NCBI GenBank assembly: GCA_036375715.1
Contig: DASVBS010000076.1
Coordinates: forward strand, 1-64,000
From: Longimicrobiaceae bacterium
GTDB lineage: Bacteria; Gemmatimonadota; Gemmatimonadetes; Longimicrobiales; Longimicrobiaceae
Length of the DNA: 64,000 nucleotides
Direction of reading: 5' to 3'
In this document: piece after piece, positions 42,522 through 50,833 of the stretch
Layout of the letters: the number at the start of each line of letters is the position of its first letter
Numbering within the stretch: position 1 is the first letter of the stretch
Position numbers and translations under genes: made by a program
The notes under the pieces: model-generated
Told to the model about the DNA's origin: nothing
What the model saw: the letters and a program-made list of their open reading frames with translations, nothing else
Databases searched by the model: none

Positions 42522-43606
42522 GCGCTCGGCACCCCCACCTCGAGCATGGGCCGCTCGGGCCGGCGATAACTGACGGTATAGCCCATCCGACGGGGAATCT
42601 CGAGCAGCCCTTCCAGATCGAGGTTGATGGTCGCGCCCGCCTTCTGCGTCACCTCGTCCTCTATGGGCAGGTCGAAGTCGTCGGCGCCGAAGTCCAGGGC
42701 GCGGAACGCATCCTCGTTCAGGGTGAGCACCGAAGTGCGCACGTGGCGGATGTTGTCCAGGAAGATTCGTGAGAGGGCAATGTGCCGGAGATACTCGCGC
42801 GGGGAGATCTCCCGGCCGCCGAAGGCGGTGCCGTAGGGCTTGTAGGTCCAGCAGAGGAAGGAGAAGAGCCCGCCGGTCTCGTCCTGGAAGTCGCGGGTGC
42901 GCTGCAGGTGCTCGAGCCGCTCGTCGAGCGTCTCGTCGAAGCCGATCACCATGGTGGCGGTCGTCCGCAGCCCCGCCTCGATCACGGCTCGCTGGGCCTC
43001 GAAGTACTCCTTCACGGTGTACTTGAACTTCGCGTGGCGCTTACGGAAGCCCTCGGTCAGGATCTCGGATCCACCCCCGGTGATCCAGTATACTCCCGCC
43101 TCCCGAAGCTGGTCCGCGGCCTGGCGGAAGGATAGCTTCGCCCGGTCGGCGAGGTACATGAACTCCGCGATGGTCAGGGCGTAGAACTCGACCCGGTCGC
43201 CGTAGCGGTCACGCACAGCGCGGAAGAGATCGCAATAGTAGTGCAGCGGCAGCTTCGGATTGAAGCCCCCGTTGAAGCCGACGAGGTCACCGCCGAACTC
43301 GATCAGCTCGTCGATCTTCGCAAAGACCTCTTCACGAGTAAGGACGTATCCGCCATCCTGGTTGGGCAGGACGTAGAAGGCACAGTAGTCGCACTGGGCA
43401 ACGCAGACATTCGTATAGTTGATGATCCGCATCACCAGATACGTCGCGTGGCCGGGCGTGTGATAGCGCGCACGCACCGCCGCGGCCATCCGCTTCAACT
43501 CGTCGTCGCTGGCGTGCTCCCAGAGCAATGCCGCGTCGGCGACGTCGATGCGGCCGCCGGCCAGCACGTTCGCGGTGATCTCTTCGATTCGGCCTTCCAC
43601 GCCCAT
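42518..43606 (-). CDS. mqnC: Cyclic dehypoxanthinyl futalosine synthase (dehypoxanthine futalosine cyclase)
   Basis: 362 residues from ATG 43606, six bases after AGGAG. Radical SAM enzyme with the CxxxCxxC cluster site ([11 protein letters not shown]), [33 protein letters not shown] and [13 protein letters not shown], which together identify MqnC in the CofH/MqnE superfamily. It forms the cyclic intermediate of the futalosine route to menaquinone, so this organism probably makes menaquinone from chorismate via futalosine. The other mqn genes are not in the window. The gene is divergent from the CDF transporter. Confidence 0.93.
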   Translation of the reverse strand: MGVEGRIEEITANVLAGGRIDVADAALLWEHASDDELKRMAAAVRARYHTPGHATYLVMRIINYTNVCVAQCDYCAFYVLPNQDGGYVLTREEVFAKIDELIEFGGDLVGFNGGFNPKLPLHYYCDLFRAVRDRYGDRVEFYALTIAEFMYLADRAKLSFRQAADQLREAGVYWITGGGSEILTEGFRKRHAKFKYTVKEYFEAQRAVIEAGLRTTATMVIGFDETLDERLEHLQRTRDFQDETGGLFSFLCWTYKPYGTAFGGREISPREYLRHIALSRIFLDNIRHVRTSVLTLNEDAFRALDFGADDFDLPIEDEVTQKAGATINLDLEGLLEIPRRMGYTVSYRRPERPMLEVGVPSA

Positions 43607-43758
43607 CTGCAACTCCTGTCGCGGGTTCGATGCCGCTAAAGCTCGTCGCTCTCATTCCCCGGCGCAAGCGAGCGCGGTTCGCGAGCGGCCACCCGCTTGC
43701 AGTGTCCGTAGCTCTGGAATGCGACGGCGCCCACGGAGCCGCATCTCCCGACCCGACG

Positions 43759-44679
43759 ATGCAACCCAGCCTGAAGCGCTACGCTCTGCTGTCGCTTGCG
43801 GCAGCCGTAGCCACCATCGGCCTCAAGGCGGCTGCCTACGCGGTCACCGGGTCCGTCGGTCTGCTCTCGGATGCGCTGGAATCGCTCGTCAACCTCGCGG
43901 CCGCGTTGATCGCCCTCTACGCGATCAGCGTGGCGGCGCGACCCGCGGACGAGGAGCACGCCTACGGTCACACCAAGGCGGAGTACCTCGCCAGCGGCTT
44001 CGAGGGCGGCCTGATCGTGGTCGCAGCGGTGAGCATTGGCGTGGTGGCGGTGGCGCGGCTCATCCACCCACGGCCGATCGAGTCCCTGGGTCTGGGAGCG
44101 GGCGTCGCCATCCTGGCGAGCCTGATCAACCTGGGAGCGGCGAGGGTAATCGGGGAGGCGGGACGGCGGTACGACTCGATCACCCTGGAAGCGGACGCCC
44201 GACACCTGATGACGGACGTCTGGACCTCGGTAGGTGTGGTTCTGGGCGTGGTGGCAGCTCAGACCACCGGGTGGCACCGGCTCGACCCGCTCATAGCCCT
44301 CGCGGTGGCGGTCAGCATCGTGCGGACCGGCTTCGAGCTGATCCAGCGGTCCATGCTCGGGCTGCTCGATACGGGTCTTCCCGAGCCGCTACGGGACGAG
44401 ATCACCCGCATCCTGAACTCCCACCGGGAAGGCGGGGTGGAGTATCATGCGGTACGGACGCGCCAGGCAGGAGCCCGGCGCTTCATCTCCTTCCACATCC
44501 TGGTACCGGGAGACTGGACCGTGCAGCGCGGCCACGACCTGCTGGAAACGATCGAGGAGGAGATCCGCGCCGCGATCCCGCGCTGCACCGTCTTCACCCA
44601 TCTGGAGCCGCTCGAAGACCCGGTCTCCTGGGCGGACACGGCGCTCGAGCGAAGCGGTGAGAATCCGGGGGAGGAGTGA
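43759..44679 (+). CDS. Cation diffusion facilitator family transporter
   Basis: 306 residues from ATG 43759; a longer frame to 43630 adds a non-membrane, non-conserved head. Six transmembrane helices, then a cytoplasmic ferredoxin-like domain (about 210-300) ending in [12 protein letters not shown]2 has [11 protein letters not shown] and TM5 [11 protein letters not shown] with His/Asp metal ligands; the connecting [11 protein letters not shown] loop is typical. It should export Zn, Fe, Mn or Co in exchange for protons. The TM2 site (Glu/Asn at positions often His/Asp) belongs to a common subgroup, so the metal is uncertain. Confidence 0.92.
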   Translation: MQPSLKRYALLSLAAAVATIGLKAAAYAVTGSVGLLSDALESLVNLAAALIALYAISVAARPADEEHAYGHTKAEYLASGFEGGLIVVAAVSIGVVAVARLIHPRPIESLGLGAGVAILASLINLGAARVIGEAGRRYDSITLEADARHLMTDVWTSVGVVLGVVAAQTTGWHRLDPLIALAVAVSIVRTGFELIQRSMLGLLDTGLPEPLRDEITRILNSHREGGVEYHAVRTRQAGARRFISFHILVPGDWTVQRGHDLLETIEEEIRAAIPRCTVFTHLEPLEDPVSWADTALERSGENPGEE

Positions 44680-44680
44680 C

Positions 44681-45160
44681 CTACCTGACCTCGATCTCCA
44701 CCACCTCGGACGCTCCTCCGGCCACTCGCCGGTGCTGCGCGTCCGACCAGTACAGACCAAGACGATGCCTGCCCGGCTCGAGCTCGCCGACGTGCCAGCG
44801 GTACCCGCCGGAGCGGACGGCGCTGATGTCGGTCGGCCCGGGCATCAGCTCGAGCCCGTCGAGCTGCAGGTGGATGTGATATCCCCCGATGCCCCACCCT
44901 CCCGGCTGCTGCTCCAGCTCCGCCTGAACATCGAAGGAGACGACGAGCGGTCCATCCACGACCGTCCCGTCCTGCGGGTCCAGCAACGCCAGCAATGGTG
45001 GCGCGGTGAGCGGCTGATCGCCGTCCGAAATCCCTCCCACGATCGCTAGCACCACGGCAAGAGCGACCATCAGCGCACCCGCGATCCCCAGCACTCGGTC
45101 CGGGATGGTACGAACCGCGCGTGGCGAGCGATCGACCACGACCTCGGTACCTACGCTCAT
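44681..45160 (-). CDS. Membrane-anchored periplasmic protein of unknown function, partner of CcdA
   Basis: 159 residues from ATG 45160. One transmembrane helix (VLGIAGALMVALAVVLAIVGG, residues about 25-45) anchors a periplasmic beta-sandwich domain with FDVQAELEQQ, GGYHIHLQLDG and the C-terminal VEIEVR. The paired His in YHIHLQLDG could bind a metal or mediate redox contact, but I recognise no certain family. It overlaps the ccdA stop by four bases (ATGA), so it is coupled to the thiol-disulfide exporter. Confidence 0.8.
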   Translation of the reverse strand: MSVGTEVVVDRSPRAVRTIPDRVLGIAGALMVALAVVLAIVGGISDGDQPLTAPPLLALLDPQDGTVVDGPLVVSFDVQAELEQQPGGWGIGGYHIHLQLDGLELMPGPTDISAVRSGGYRWHVGELEPGRHRLGLYWSDAQHRRVAGGASEVVEIEVR

Positions 45161-45900
45161 AGCCGGTCCACCAGGAAGTCGGGAGTCCACTGGATCAGCA
45201 TGCCTGAAAGGGTTGTGAAGCTGCCCGTAAGAAGGAGCACTCCCAGGAGGATCAGCAATGCACCGCTGACGCGGCTGACCCAGGGATACCAAGGCCCCAT
45301 CTTCCGGACCCCGCCGAGGAAGCGGTCCAGCAGCAGCGCCGCGGCCAGGAACGGAATCGCCAGCCCCACCGAGTAGACGAACAGGAGCCCGACTCCATCG
45401 CCCACCGACTCCCGCGTCGCCGCGAGGGTGAGGATGCCTCCGAGCACCGGCCCGATGCACGGCGTCCAGCCCGCTCCGAAGGTGACCCCGACGAGCACCG
45501 TGCCCAGGTAGCCCAGCGGCTTGTCCCCGAGCTGCATCCGCCACTCCCGCGACATACCCGGCACGCGCAGGAGACCAACCAGGTATAGCCCAAAGAGGAT
45601 GAGCAGCACGCCGCCGACCCGCTCCACCCAGCGGCTGGCGTAGGCAAAGAGCGAACCCAGGAAGGTCGCAGTGGCGCCCATGGCCACGAAGACCAGGGTG
45701 AAGCCCAGCACGAAGAGGGCGCCATGCACCATGACCGCGCGACTCCGCCGCCTTCCCTCCGCCGCGGTCAGCTCATCCAGGCTCATCCCCGTGATGAACG
45801 TCACGTAGCTGGGGATCAGTGGCAGGACGCAGGGCGAGAGAAACGAGAGCAGACCGGCGGCGAAAGCCACCGCCAAGCCGATGCTGTTGGACTCGGACAC
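45157..45900 (-). CDS. ccdA: Cytochrome c biogenesis protein CcdA (DsbD-like transmembrane electron carrier)
   Basis: 247 residues, six transmembrane helices. The redox cysteines are in FLSPCVLPLIPSY (TM1) and GWTPCIGPVLGG (TM4). The protein carries electrons from cytoplasmic thioredoxin across the membrane to reduce apocytochrome c or other periplasmic thiol proteins. The downstream coupled gene encodes a membrane-anchored periplasmic protein that may be a client. No cytochrome c genes are in the window. Confidence 0.94.
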   Translation of the reverse strand: MSESNSIGLAVAFAAGLLSFLSPCVLPLIPSYVTFITGMSLDELTAAEGRRRSRAVMVHGALFVLGFTLVFVAMGATATFLGSLFAYASRWVERVGGVLLILFGLYLVGLLRVPGMSREWRMQLGDKPLGYLGTVLVGVTFGAGWTPCIGPVLGGILTLAATRESVGDGVGLLFVYSVGLAIPFLAAALLLDRFLGGVRKMGPWYPWVSRVSGALLILLGVLLLTGSFTTLSGMLIQWTPDFLVDRL

Positions 45901-46048
45901 CTCAGGCTCCTGGTGGACTCGGGGGCCCGGCTCGATGCGGGCCGGCTTCGATGCGCGGTCGTGGGCCGCGAACTCGCCCGCGGTATCTCCGCGGGCGCTG
46001 GTGATTCACCTGCGAACTTTTGCTTCTCGCCGTCGCGATCCGGGCCGG

Positions 46049-46744
46049 CTACTCGAAACCGGGCAGCGTCAGCGTCTCCTCCACCGTCTCGACGGGCTCG
46101 ATGCACTCGGGTACGTCGTTGCTCGGATTGTTGACCAGCGTGGATACCTCGTGGGCCCGTAGCTCCACCGAGCGGGCGCCATCGAGGATCTCCCGTAGCT
46201 CCGCTTCACCGGCATCCTCCGCGAGCCACCGTTCCCCCTCTTCCGCGCCCAGGATGACCGGCATCCGATCGTGGATCCTGGCCATGAATGGATTGGCGTC
46301 GGTGGTCAGGATGGTGCAGCTCAGGATCGGCTCCGGACCCCGTCTCCAGCGCTCCCAGAGCCCGGCAATGGCGAACGGCTCTCCCGTGGCGGTGCGCACC
46401 CACATGGGATACCTCCCGCCGGGCCTCGTCTGCCACTCATAGAAGCCGTCCGCCACCACGAGGCACCGGCGCCTCTGATACGCGTCACGAAAGGGACCCC
46501 GCTCAGCAACCGTCTCGCAGCGGGCGTTGATCATCCGGTTACCGATGGAGGGATCCCTCGCCCAGAACGGGATCAGGCCCCAGCGCAGCATGTCGAAACG
46601 GGTCTCTCCGTGATCGGAGACGAGCGCCAGCACCTCCTGGGTAGGGGCCACGTTGAAGCGCGGACGATACCCGGCCGGGATCGGTCGCCCGAAGATGCGC
46701 TCCAGCGTATCCGGGCTGGTCTTGAGTGAAAACCGTCCGCACAT
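46049..46744 (-). CDS. SOS response-associated peptidase (SRAP/YedK-HMCES family)
   Basis: 231 residues starting MCGRFSL: after Met removal Cys2 forms a covalent thiazolidine link with abasic sites in single-stranded DNA. Other catalytic residues are visible: the Asn of YRPRFNVAPTQ, Glu in NARCETVAE and His in RIHDRMPVIL. It protects ssDNA AP sites from cleavage. The divergent promoter region 46745-46800 carries a 10-bp perfect palindrome GAGCTAGCTC that may be an SOS or other operator. Confidence 0.96.
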   Translation of the reverse strand: MCGRFSLKTSPDTLERIFGRPIPAGYRPRFNVAPTQEVLALVSDHGETRFDMLRWGLIPFWARDPSIGNRMINARCETVAERGPFRDAYQRRRCLVVADGFYEWQTRPGGRYPMWVRTATGEPFAIAGLWERWRRGPEPILSCTILTTDANPFMARIHDRMPVILGAEEGERWLAEDAGEAELREILDGARSVELRAHEVSTLVNNPSNDVPECIEPVETVEETLTLPGFE

Positions 46745-46760
46745 TCGCCGAACCTGCCAG

Positions 46761-46789
46761 TTGAAGTGACGGAGCTAGCTCAATATACA
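46761..46789 (+). promoter_or_regulatory. Sigma-70-type promoter TTGAAG-N17-TATACA
   Basis: TTGAAG at 46761-46766 and TATACA at 46784-46789 with a 17-base spacer, reading toward the structured leader and HTH gene. On the minus strand the same AT-rich core offers a TATATT -10 for the SRAP gene, so this may be a shared divergent promoter. Confidence 0.55.
46772..46781. promoter_or_regulatory. Palindrome GAGCTAGCTC between divergent SRAP and HTH transcription units
   Basis: A perfect 10-bp dyad located inside the spacer of the plus-strand promoter, 28 bases from the SRAP start codon. A repressor bound here would block both directions. Confidence 0.45.
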
Positions 46790-46795
46790 CCGCTC

Positions 46796-47154
46796 TTGCC
46801 GGTGAATCCAATTCGCGGGGAGCCGGGTGACGAGACCGGCACGGAGGGCGGCGTGGCGGCCGGCATCAGACCGCACCACACTTGGCGACCGGAGTCGCGG
46901 GCGCCTGTGATCAGGGCGCCGGGGGGCGCGGAATCAGTGGGCCGACGTCGGGGATCAGGACGTGGGGAAGCCAGGAATCAAGGTGGCGGCACGCCTGGGA
47001 CCGCGGCGGCGAGATCGCCGGAGCTCGGCGTGGTGGAAAGGCGAAGTGGAGGAAACCAGGGCACCGGGGCGAAAGCCCCCCGGCTGGTACGGAATCTGCT
47101 TCCTTAAACACCCGTTTGAACGCCAATGAGTCACCCGTGAGCAAGGAGTTGCTT
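46796..47154 (+). ncRNA. Candidate structured leader or small RNA upstream of the HTH gene
   Basis: About 360 bases between a good promoter and the HTH start, with several possible hairpins: GGCGCC-tgtgatca-GGGCGCC (about 46905), a GACGT...ACGT stem with GGATCAGG in the loop, CCAGG...CCTGG with AATCAAGG in the loop, and at 47055-47085 a nested ACCAG...CTGGT stem capped by GGGGC-gaaa-GCCCC. The recurring ATCAG/ATCAA loop words are noticeable. Its open frame codes for an implausible Gly/Arg/Trp-rich sequence. I could not match it to a known riboswitch. Boundaries are approximate. Confidence 0.35.
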
Positions 47155-47409
47155 GTGCCACCCCTCGGGATTGCCGTCACGCGCAAAGCGAGTAACGACT
47201 TCCCCACGGCGGAGCTCGTTCGCGATTTCGTCTTCTACACGGCAGACTTCGACCTGCAGGAGGCCGCGCGCATCGCCGGAGTGAGCACAGCCACCCTGAC
47301 ACGCTGGCGCATGATGGGTGCCCGCCAGCTCCGCGCCGACGTCCGCCGCCGCCTCCTCAAGTACGTCGCCCGCCGCGAAAAGGAGGCCCGCGCCCGCGCC
47401 GCGGCGTAG
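47155..47409 (+). CDS. Small helix-turn-helix DNA-binding protein
   Basis: 84 residues from GTG 47155, six bases after AAGGAG; a GTG at 47137 lacks a ribosome site. The core is an HTH (LQEAARIAGVSTATLTRWRMMGARQL) of the MerR/excisionase or Terminase-small-subunit style, followed by a basic tail ending in alternating Arg/Ala. The N-terminal part has FPTAELVRDFVFYTADFD. No partner genes. It sits between a 360-base leader and a strong terminator, so it is a self-contained unit. Regulatory target unknown. Confidence 0.72.
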   Translation: MPPLGIAVTRKASNDFPTAELVRDFVFYTADFDLQEAARIAGVSTATLTRWRMMGARQLRADVRRRLLKYVARREKEARARAAA

Positions 47410-47440
47410 CAGCGAACCGAAGCGAAAAGACCCGGCCCAA

Positions 47441-47478
47441 GCGAAAAGACCCGGCCATGTGGGGCCGGGTCTTTTCGC
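47441..47478 (+). terminator. Rho-independent terminator of the HTH gene with a duplicated left arm
   Basis: Perfect 16-bp stem (GCGAAAAGACCCGGCC with its complement) around ATGTGG; the descending arm ends TCTTTTCGC. A second copy of the left arm, AGCGAAAAGACCCGGCC, lies just upstream at 47421-47437, so either copy could pair. Confidence 0.8.
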
Positions 47479-47479
47479 G

Positions 47480-47640
47480 CAATTACGAACTATGAATTAC
47501 GAATTACGAATCAGGTCTTTGCCGTGTCGTCACGGGCGCGGGCGGAGAACAATCGCATGTGGCACGACGCAGTCGAAGGATTTTCGCTTCACGCTGCGGG
47601 GTTCCGCTCAGGAACGGTCGTAATTCGTAATTCGTAATTC
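47480..47640. repeat. Heptad-repeat mirror element I
   Basis: Left array AATTACG-type (47480-47511), right array AATTCGT-type (47618-47640), about 106 bp of unique sequence between. It begins two bases after the HTH-gene terminator and ends eight bases before the MFS gene stop. Confidence 0.9.
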
Positions 47641-47647
47641 TCTACTT

Positions 47648-48913
47648 CTACGCCGACGCCGCCGCCTCCGCCCCTGCAACCACGGGCTCCCTTCGGTCGG
47701 CCACGGGTCCGCGCGGGAGGAGGGCGACGGCCACGGCGCCCACGGCGGCGAGGCCGATCAGGGTGCTGAAGCCGCTCACGTAATTCCCGCTGGTATCGCG
47801 CATGTAGCCGACCAGCATGGGGATGGTGGCTTCGGCGACCCCGTCGGCGGTCAACACGATCCCCATCACCCGCCCCAGCACCCGCACCCCGAAGAGATCG
47901 GCCGCCATCAGCGGGATGATCATGTAGTCCCCACCCAGCGCCACGCCGAAGATCACGGCGAAGATGTAGACCATCCCGGGTTGCCGGGCGATGAAGAGCA
48001 ACGGGATGGAGCCCGCCACCAGGCTGTAGATCAGCAGCATGACGTACTTCCGGGGCAGGCGGTCGGCCAGCCACCCCATGAAGAGCCGACCTGCGATGCT
48101 GGAAGCGAGCACCAGGGAAACGATGGTCGCCACCCGACCCTCCTCGATGCCGAGGTCGAGTCCGAAGAAGAGCTTCAGGTGCTGGTTTGCACCGCCGACC
48201 GCCCCGATCGAGCACATGCTGCCGATCGCCAGCAGATAGAAGTACTTGTTCCGCAGCACCGACGAGAGCGGCGCGGAAGGAGCGGCACGCGCAGCCTTTA
48301 CCGAGGCCTCGTCGCTGGGCGCGTCCTTGACGAAGAAGGCCAGCGGGAAGGAGAGGGCGATGATGATGATCCCGATCGCCCGCAGGGCTCCCTGCCAACC
48401 GAACTGTTCGATCAGCGCGACGGCCAGCAGCGGCACCACCGTTCCACCCACTCCGATGCCTACGTAGGCGAAGCCCATCGCCTTGCCGCGGGCACGGTCG
48501 AACCAGCGGGAGATGAGCACCTGGTTCGGCAAGGGGCCGCCGAAGAGGTACCCGAACGCGTTGAAGAGATAGAACAGGTAGAACATCCAGATCGAGCTCG
48601 TATAGCTGAGCCCGATCAGCGCCGTACCCGCCATGAGGATCCCGGTCAGCATCACCCGCCGCGGGCCGAGCTTGTCGACCAGGTACCCCGCCGCAAAGCC
48701 GAAGAGGGGGCCGACGATCAGCTTGCTGATCGCGTTCCCCGAGGTGACCTGCGTACGGCTCCAGCCGAAATCCGTGACCATGTGGTCGTAGAAGAACGGC
48801 AGGCCATACAGCGCGAGGCCGACGATCGAGAAGAGAGCGAAGAAGCTGACCGCGGCGACATATAGTTGTTGCCAGCGCGGGCGATGATCGGCCGGGGCGA
48901 TTTGTGTTGCCAT
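47648..48913 (-). CDS. MFS transporter (OFA/oxalate-formate-antiporter-like)
   Basis: 421 residues with twelve transmembrane helices. The loop 2-3 motif is present in variant form (GYLVDKLGPRRVML) and repeated after TM8 (GWLADRLPRKYVML), as in monocarboxylate/OFA-type MFS proteins. It is the last gene of the catabolic cluster, 42 bases after a Gfo/Idh/MocA gene, so it probably imports a sugar acid or related organic acid for the pathway. An Ala-rich C-terminus ends near element I. Confidence 0.9.
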   Translation of the reverse strand: MATQIAPADHRPRWQQLYVAAVSFFALFSIVGLALYGLPFFYDHMVTDFGWSRTQVTSGNAISKLIVGPLFGFAAGYLVDKLGPRRVMLTGILMAGTALIGLSYTSSIWMFYLFYLFNAFGYLFGGPLPNQVLISRWFDRARGKAMGFAYVGIGVGGTVVPLLAVALIEQFGWQGALRAIGIIIIALSFPLAFFVKDAPSDEASVKAARAAPSAPLSSVLRNKYFYLLAIGSMCSIGAVGGANQHLKLFFGLDLGIEEGRVATIVSLVLASSIAGRLFMGWLADRLPRKYVMLLIYSLVAGSIPLLFIARQPGMVYIFAVIFGVALGGDYMIIPLMAADLFGVRVLGRVMGIVLTADGVAEATIPMLVGYMRDTSGNYVSGFSTLIGLAAVGAVAVALLPRGPVADRREPVVAGAEAAASA

Positions 48914-48955
48914 GCGTCTCAGTGGCTGGAGGTGGAGGGGTGGCGGCCGTAGCCC

Positions 48956-50116
48956 TCACCCCAGCGGGGGTACTTCCACCCAGCGGCGCTTCTCTGCGGA
49001 CTCGTAACCCAGCTCGGCCAGCTGCACGCCCTTGGCCCCTTCCAACAGCCCCCATCGGAACGGCTCGTCGAGCACCACGTGGCGCAGGAAGAGCTCCCAC
49101 TCGACCTTGAAGGCGTTGTCGTAGGGGCGCTGGTTCGGCACCAGCTGCCAGTCGTCGAAGTAGCTGTGCGGGTTGTCGACGTCCGGGTTCCAGACCGGTC
49201 GCGGGGTGGCTCCATAGGGCTGGATGCGGCACTCGCGCAGCCCGGCGACCGCGCTCCCGCGCGTGCCGTCCACCTGGACGGTGAGCAGGTCGTCGCGCCG
49301 CACGCGCACCGCCCAGGAGCTGTTGAAGTGGGCGATGATTCCGCCCTCGAGCTCGAAGGTGGCGTAGGCAGCGTCGTCGGCGGTGGCCCGGTATCGATTT
49401 CCGCGCTCGTCTACGCGCTCCGGGATATGCGTCGCGGTGATGCAGCTCACCGCCTTCACCTCCCCGAACAGGTTGTCGAGCACGTAGCGCCAGTGCGCGA
49501 ACATGTCCAGGACCATTCCGCCGCCATCCTCCTTCCGGTAGTTCCAGGAGGGGCGCTGCGCGGGAACGATGTCGCCCTCGAACACCCAGTAGCCGAACTC
49601 ACCCCGCACGGCGAGGATCTCGCCGAAGAAGCCACTGTCGCGCAGGGCCTGGAGCTTCATCAGGCCGGGGAGCCAGAGCTTGTCCTGCACCACCCCATGC
49701 TTCACACCGGCGGCCCTGGCGCGGCGATAGAGCTCGACCGCTTCCGCGGTGGTCAGCGCCGTGGGCTTCTCGCAGTAGACGTGCTTCCCTGCCTCGATCG
49801 CCCGAGTGACGGCTTCGACCCGTCGATCCGTGGTCTGTGCGTCGAAGTAGATCTGCACGCTGTCGTCGCTCAGCGCTTCCTCCACGTCGGTGGTCCAGCG
49901 CTCGACGCCGCTCTTCGCGGAAAGCTCCTTCAGCTTCACCGGGTTGCGCCCCACCAGGATCGGCTCGGGAAGGATCGTCTCGGTATCGCTCACCCGCACG
50001 CCGCCCTGCTCGCGGATGGCGAGGATCGAACGATAGAGGTGCTGATTCATCCCCATGCGCCCGGTCACGCCGTTCATCGCGATCCCCACCCGATGGACCT
50101 TCTGCTGTTCTGCCAT
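48956..50116 (-). CDS. Gfo/Idh/MocA family oxidoreductase (cytoplasmic, no signal)
   Basis: 386 residues. N-terminal Rossmann fold (VGIAMNGVTGRMGMN), the family EKP motif (HVYCEKPTALTTAEA) with the catalytic Lys, and a C-terminal alpha/beta domain (MVLDMFAHWRYVLDNLFGEV with the substrate-binding Asp/His). The GVTGRMGMNQHL start is typical of a subgroup found in sugar- and inositol-type catabolic loci. It should be an NAD(P)-dependent sugar or cyclitol dehydrogenase. No signal peptide, unlike two other paralogues in the cluster, so it probably works in the cytoplasm downstream of import. Confidence 0.92.
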   Translation of the reverse strand: MAEQQKVHRVGIAMNGVTGRMGMNQHLYRSILAIREQGGVRVSDTETILPEPILVGRNPVKLKELSAKSGVERWTTDVEEALSDDSVQIYFDAQTTDRRVEAVTRAIEAGKHVYCEKPTALTTAEAVELYRRARAAGVKHGVVQDKLWLPGLMKLQALRDSGFFGEILAVRGEFGYWVFEGDIVPAQRPSWNYRKEDGGGMVLDMFAHWRYVLDNLFGEVKAVSCITATHIPERVDERGNRYRATADDAAYATFELEGGIIAHFNSSWAVRVRRDDLLTVQVDGTRGSAVAGLRECRIQPYGATPRPVWNPDVDNPHSYFDDWQLVPNQRPYDNAFKVEWELFLRHVVLDEPFRWGLLEGAKGVQLAELGYESAEKRRWVEVPPLG

Positions 50117-50255
50117 GAATCCAGTTCCAGAAAGTGTTCTCTCAGCGCCCCGCCGTGCGCCTCATCAAGCCGTCGAAAACCGGTGAGCGATCGCGCCCGC
50201 CCCCGTTCACCACGCCACTCCTGGTCTCCTTGTCCCCTTGTCCCGCCGTCATCCA

Positions 50256-50726
50256 TCACCCCCTCACCGCCCCCCGCGTCCCCGCCGGCGGATCCGTACA
50301 CTGCGGCCACGCCCCTTCCGGAAGCGGCGGCGCCTCGACGCCCGCCTTCGGCAGGGTGCCCTCGAGCTCCTGTCGCCAGTGCGCCACGTCGCCCGCGGGG
50401 CCGTAGCAGTAGATCATGATCAGGGGCTCGTCGCCGATGTTGGTGAGCTGGTGGAACACCCCGGGCGGAATGTAGACCGCTTCCCCACCCTGCAGCTCCC
50501 GCATCTCCTCGCCCAGGCACATCTGACCGCGGCCCTGCACGACGAAGTAGATCTCTTCCTGCTCCTGGTTGTGCCAGGGGACCTGGCCGCCGCGCGGCTC
50601 GAGGGTCACATACCCCATCGAGAAGTTCGTGGCCTGGATGGGCGACGCGCCGCCGACCAGGTTCTGGGTGCGTCGCCTTGCGGGATAGGTGCGTCCTTCG
50701 ATTTCCTGCAAACGGGCAATGATCAT
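50256..50726 (-). CDS. Cupin domain protein
   Basis: 156 residues from ATG 50726. A single beta-barrel cupin: motif 1 VPWHNQEQEEIYFVVQGRG and motif 2 YIPPGVFHQLTNIGDEP, giving His and Glu metal ligands. The C-terminal 30 residues are Pro/Gly-rich. Possible roles are sugar isomerase, dioxygenase or ligand sensor; gene context favours carbohydrate metabolism. It lies 107 bases after the PmoA-like gene. Confidence 0.87.
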   Translation of the reverse strand: MIIARLQEIEGRTYPARRRTQNLVGGASPIQATNFSMGYVTLEPRGGQVPWHNQEQEEIYFVVQGRGQMCLGEEMRELQGGEAVYIPPGVFHQLTNIGDEPLIMIYCYGPAGDVAHWRQELEGTLPKAGVEAPPLPEGAWPQCTDPPAGTRGAVRG

Positions 50727-50833
50727 GATGCTCGCGCTCAGGTAGGAAGTGCGGGCGTTGCCTGGACAGAGCCGGTAGTGGAAGCGGCCGGCAACATAGT
50801 CCGCGCGCCCCGCTCGCGAAACTGTTCGCGAGC

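Noticed and set aside
46860-47110. Structured leader considered as cobalamin, c-di-GMP, glycine riboswitch, SRP RNA or RNase P RNA
   Set aside because: Short look-alike words occur (GGGGA...GGTGA, GAAACC, GAGGAAA), but the conserved cores do not line up in order.
46882-47154. N-terminal extension of the HTH protein from ATG 46882
   Set aside because: The extension is Gly/Arg/Trp-rich with no conserved look, and GTG 47155 has a proper ribosome site.
47589-49232. 547-codon minus-strand frame over the MFS transporter and neighbour
   Set aside because: Out-of-frame shadow; the MFS and Gfo/Idh/MocA frames have full domain signatures.
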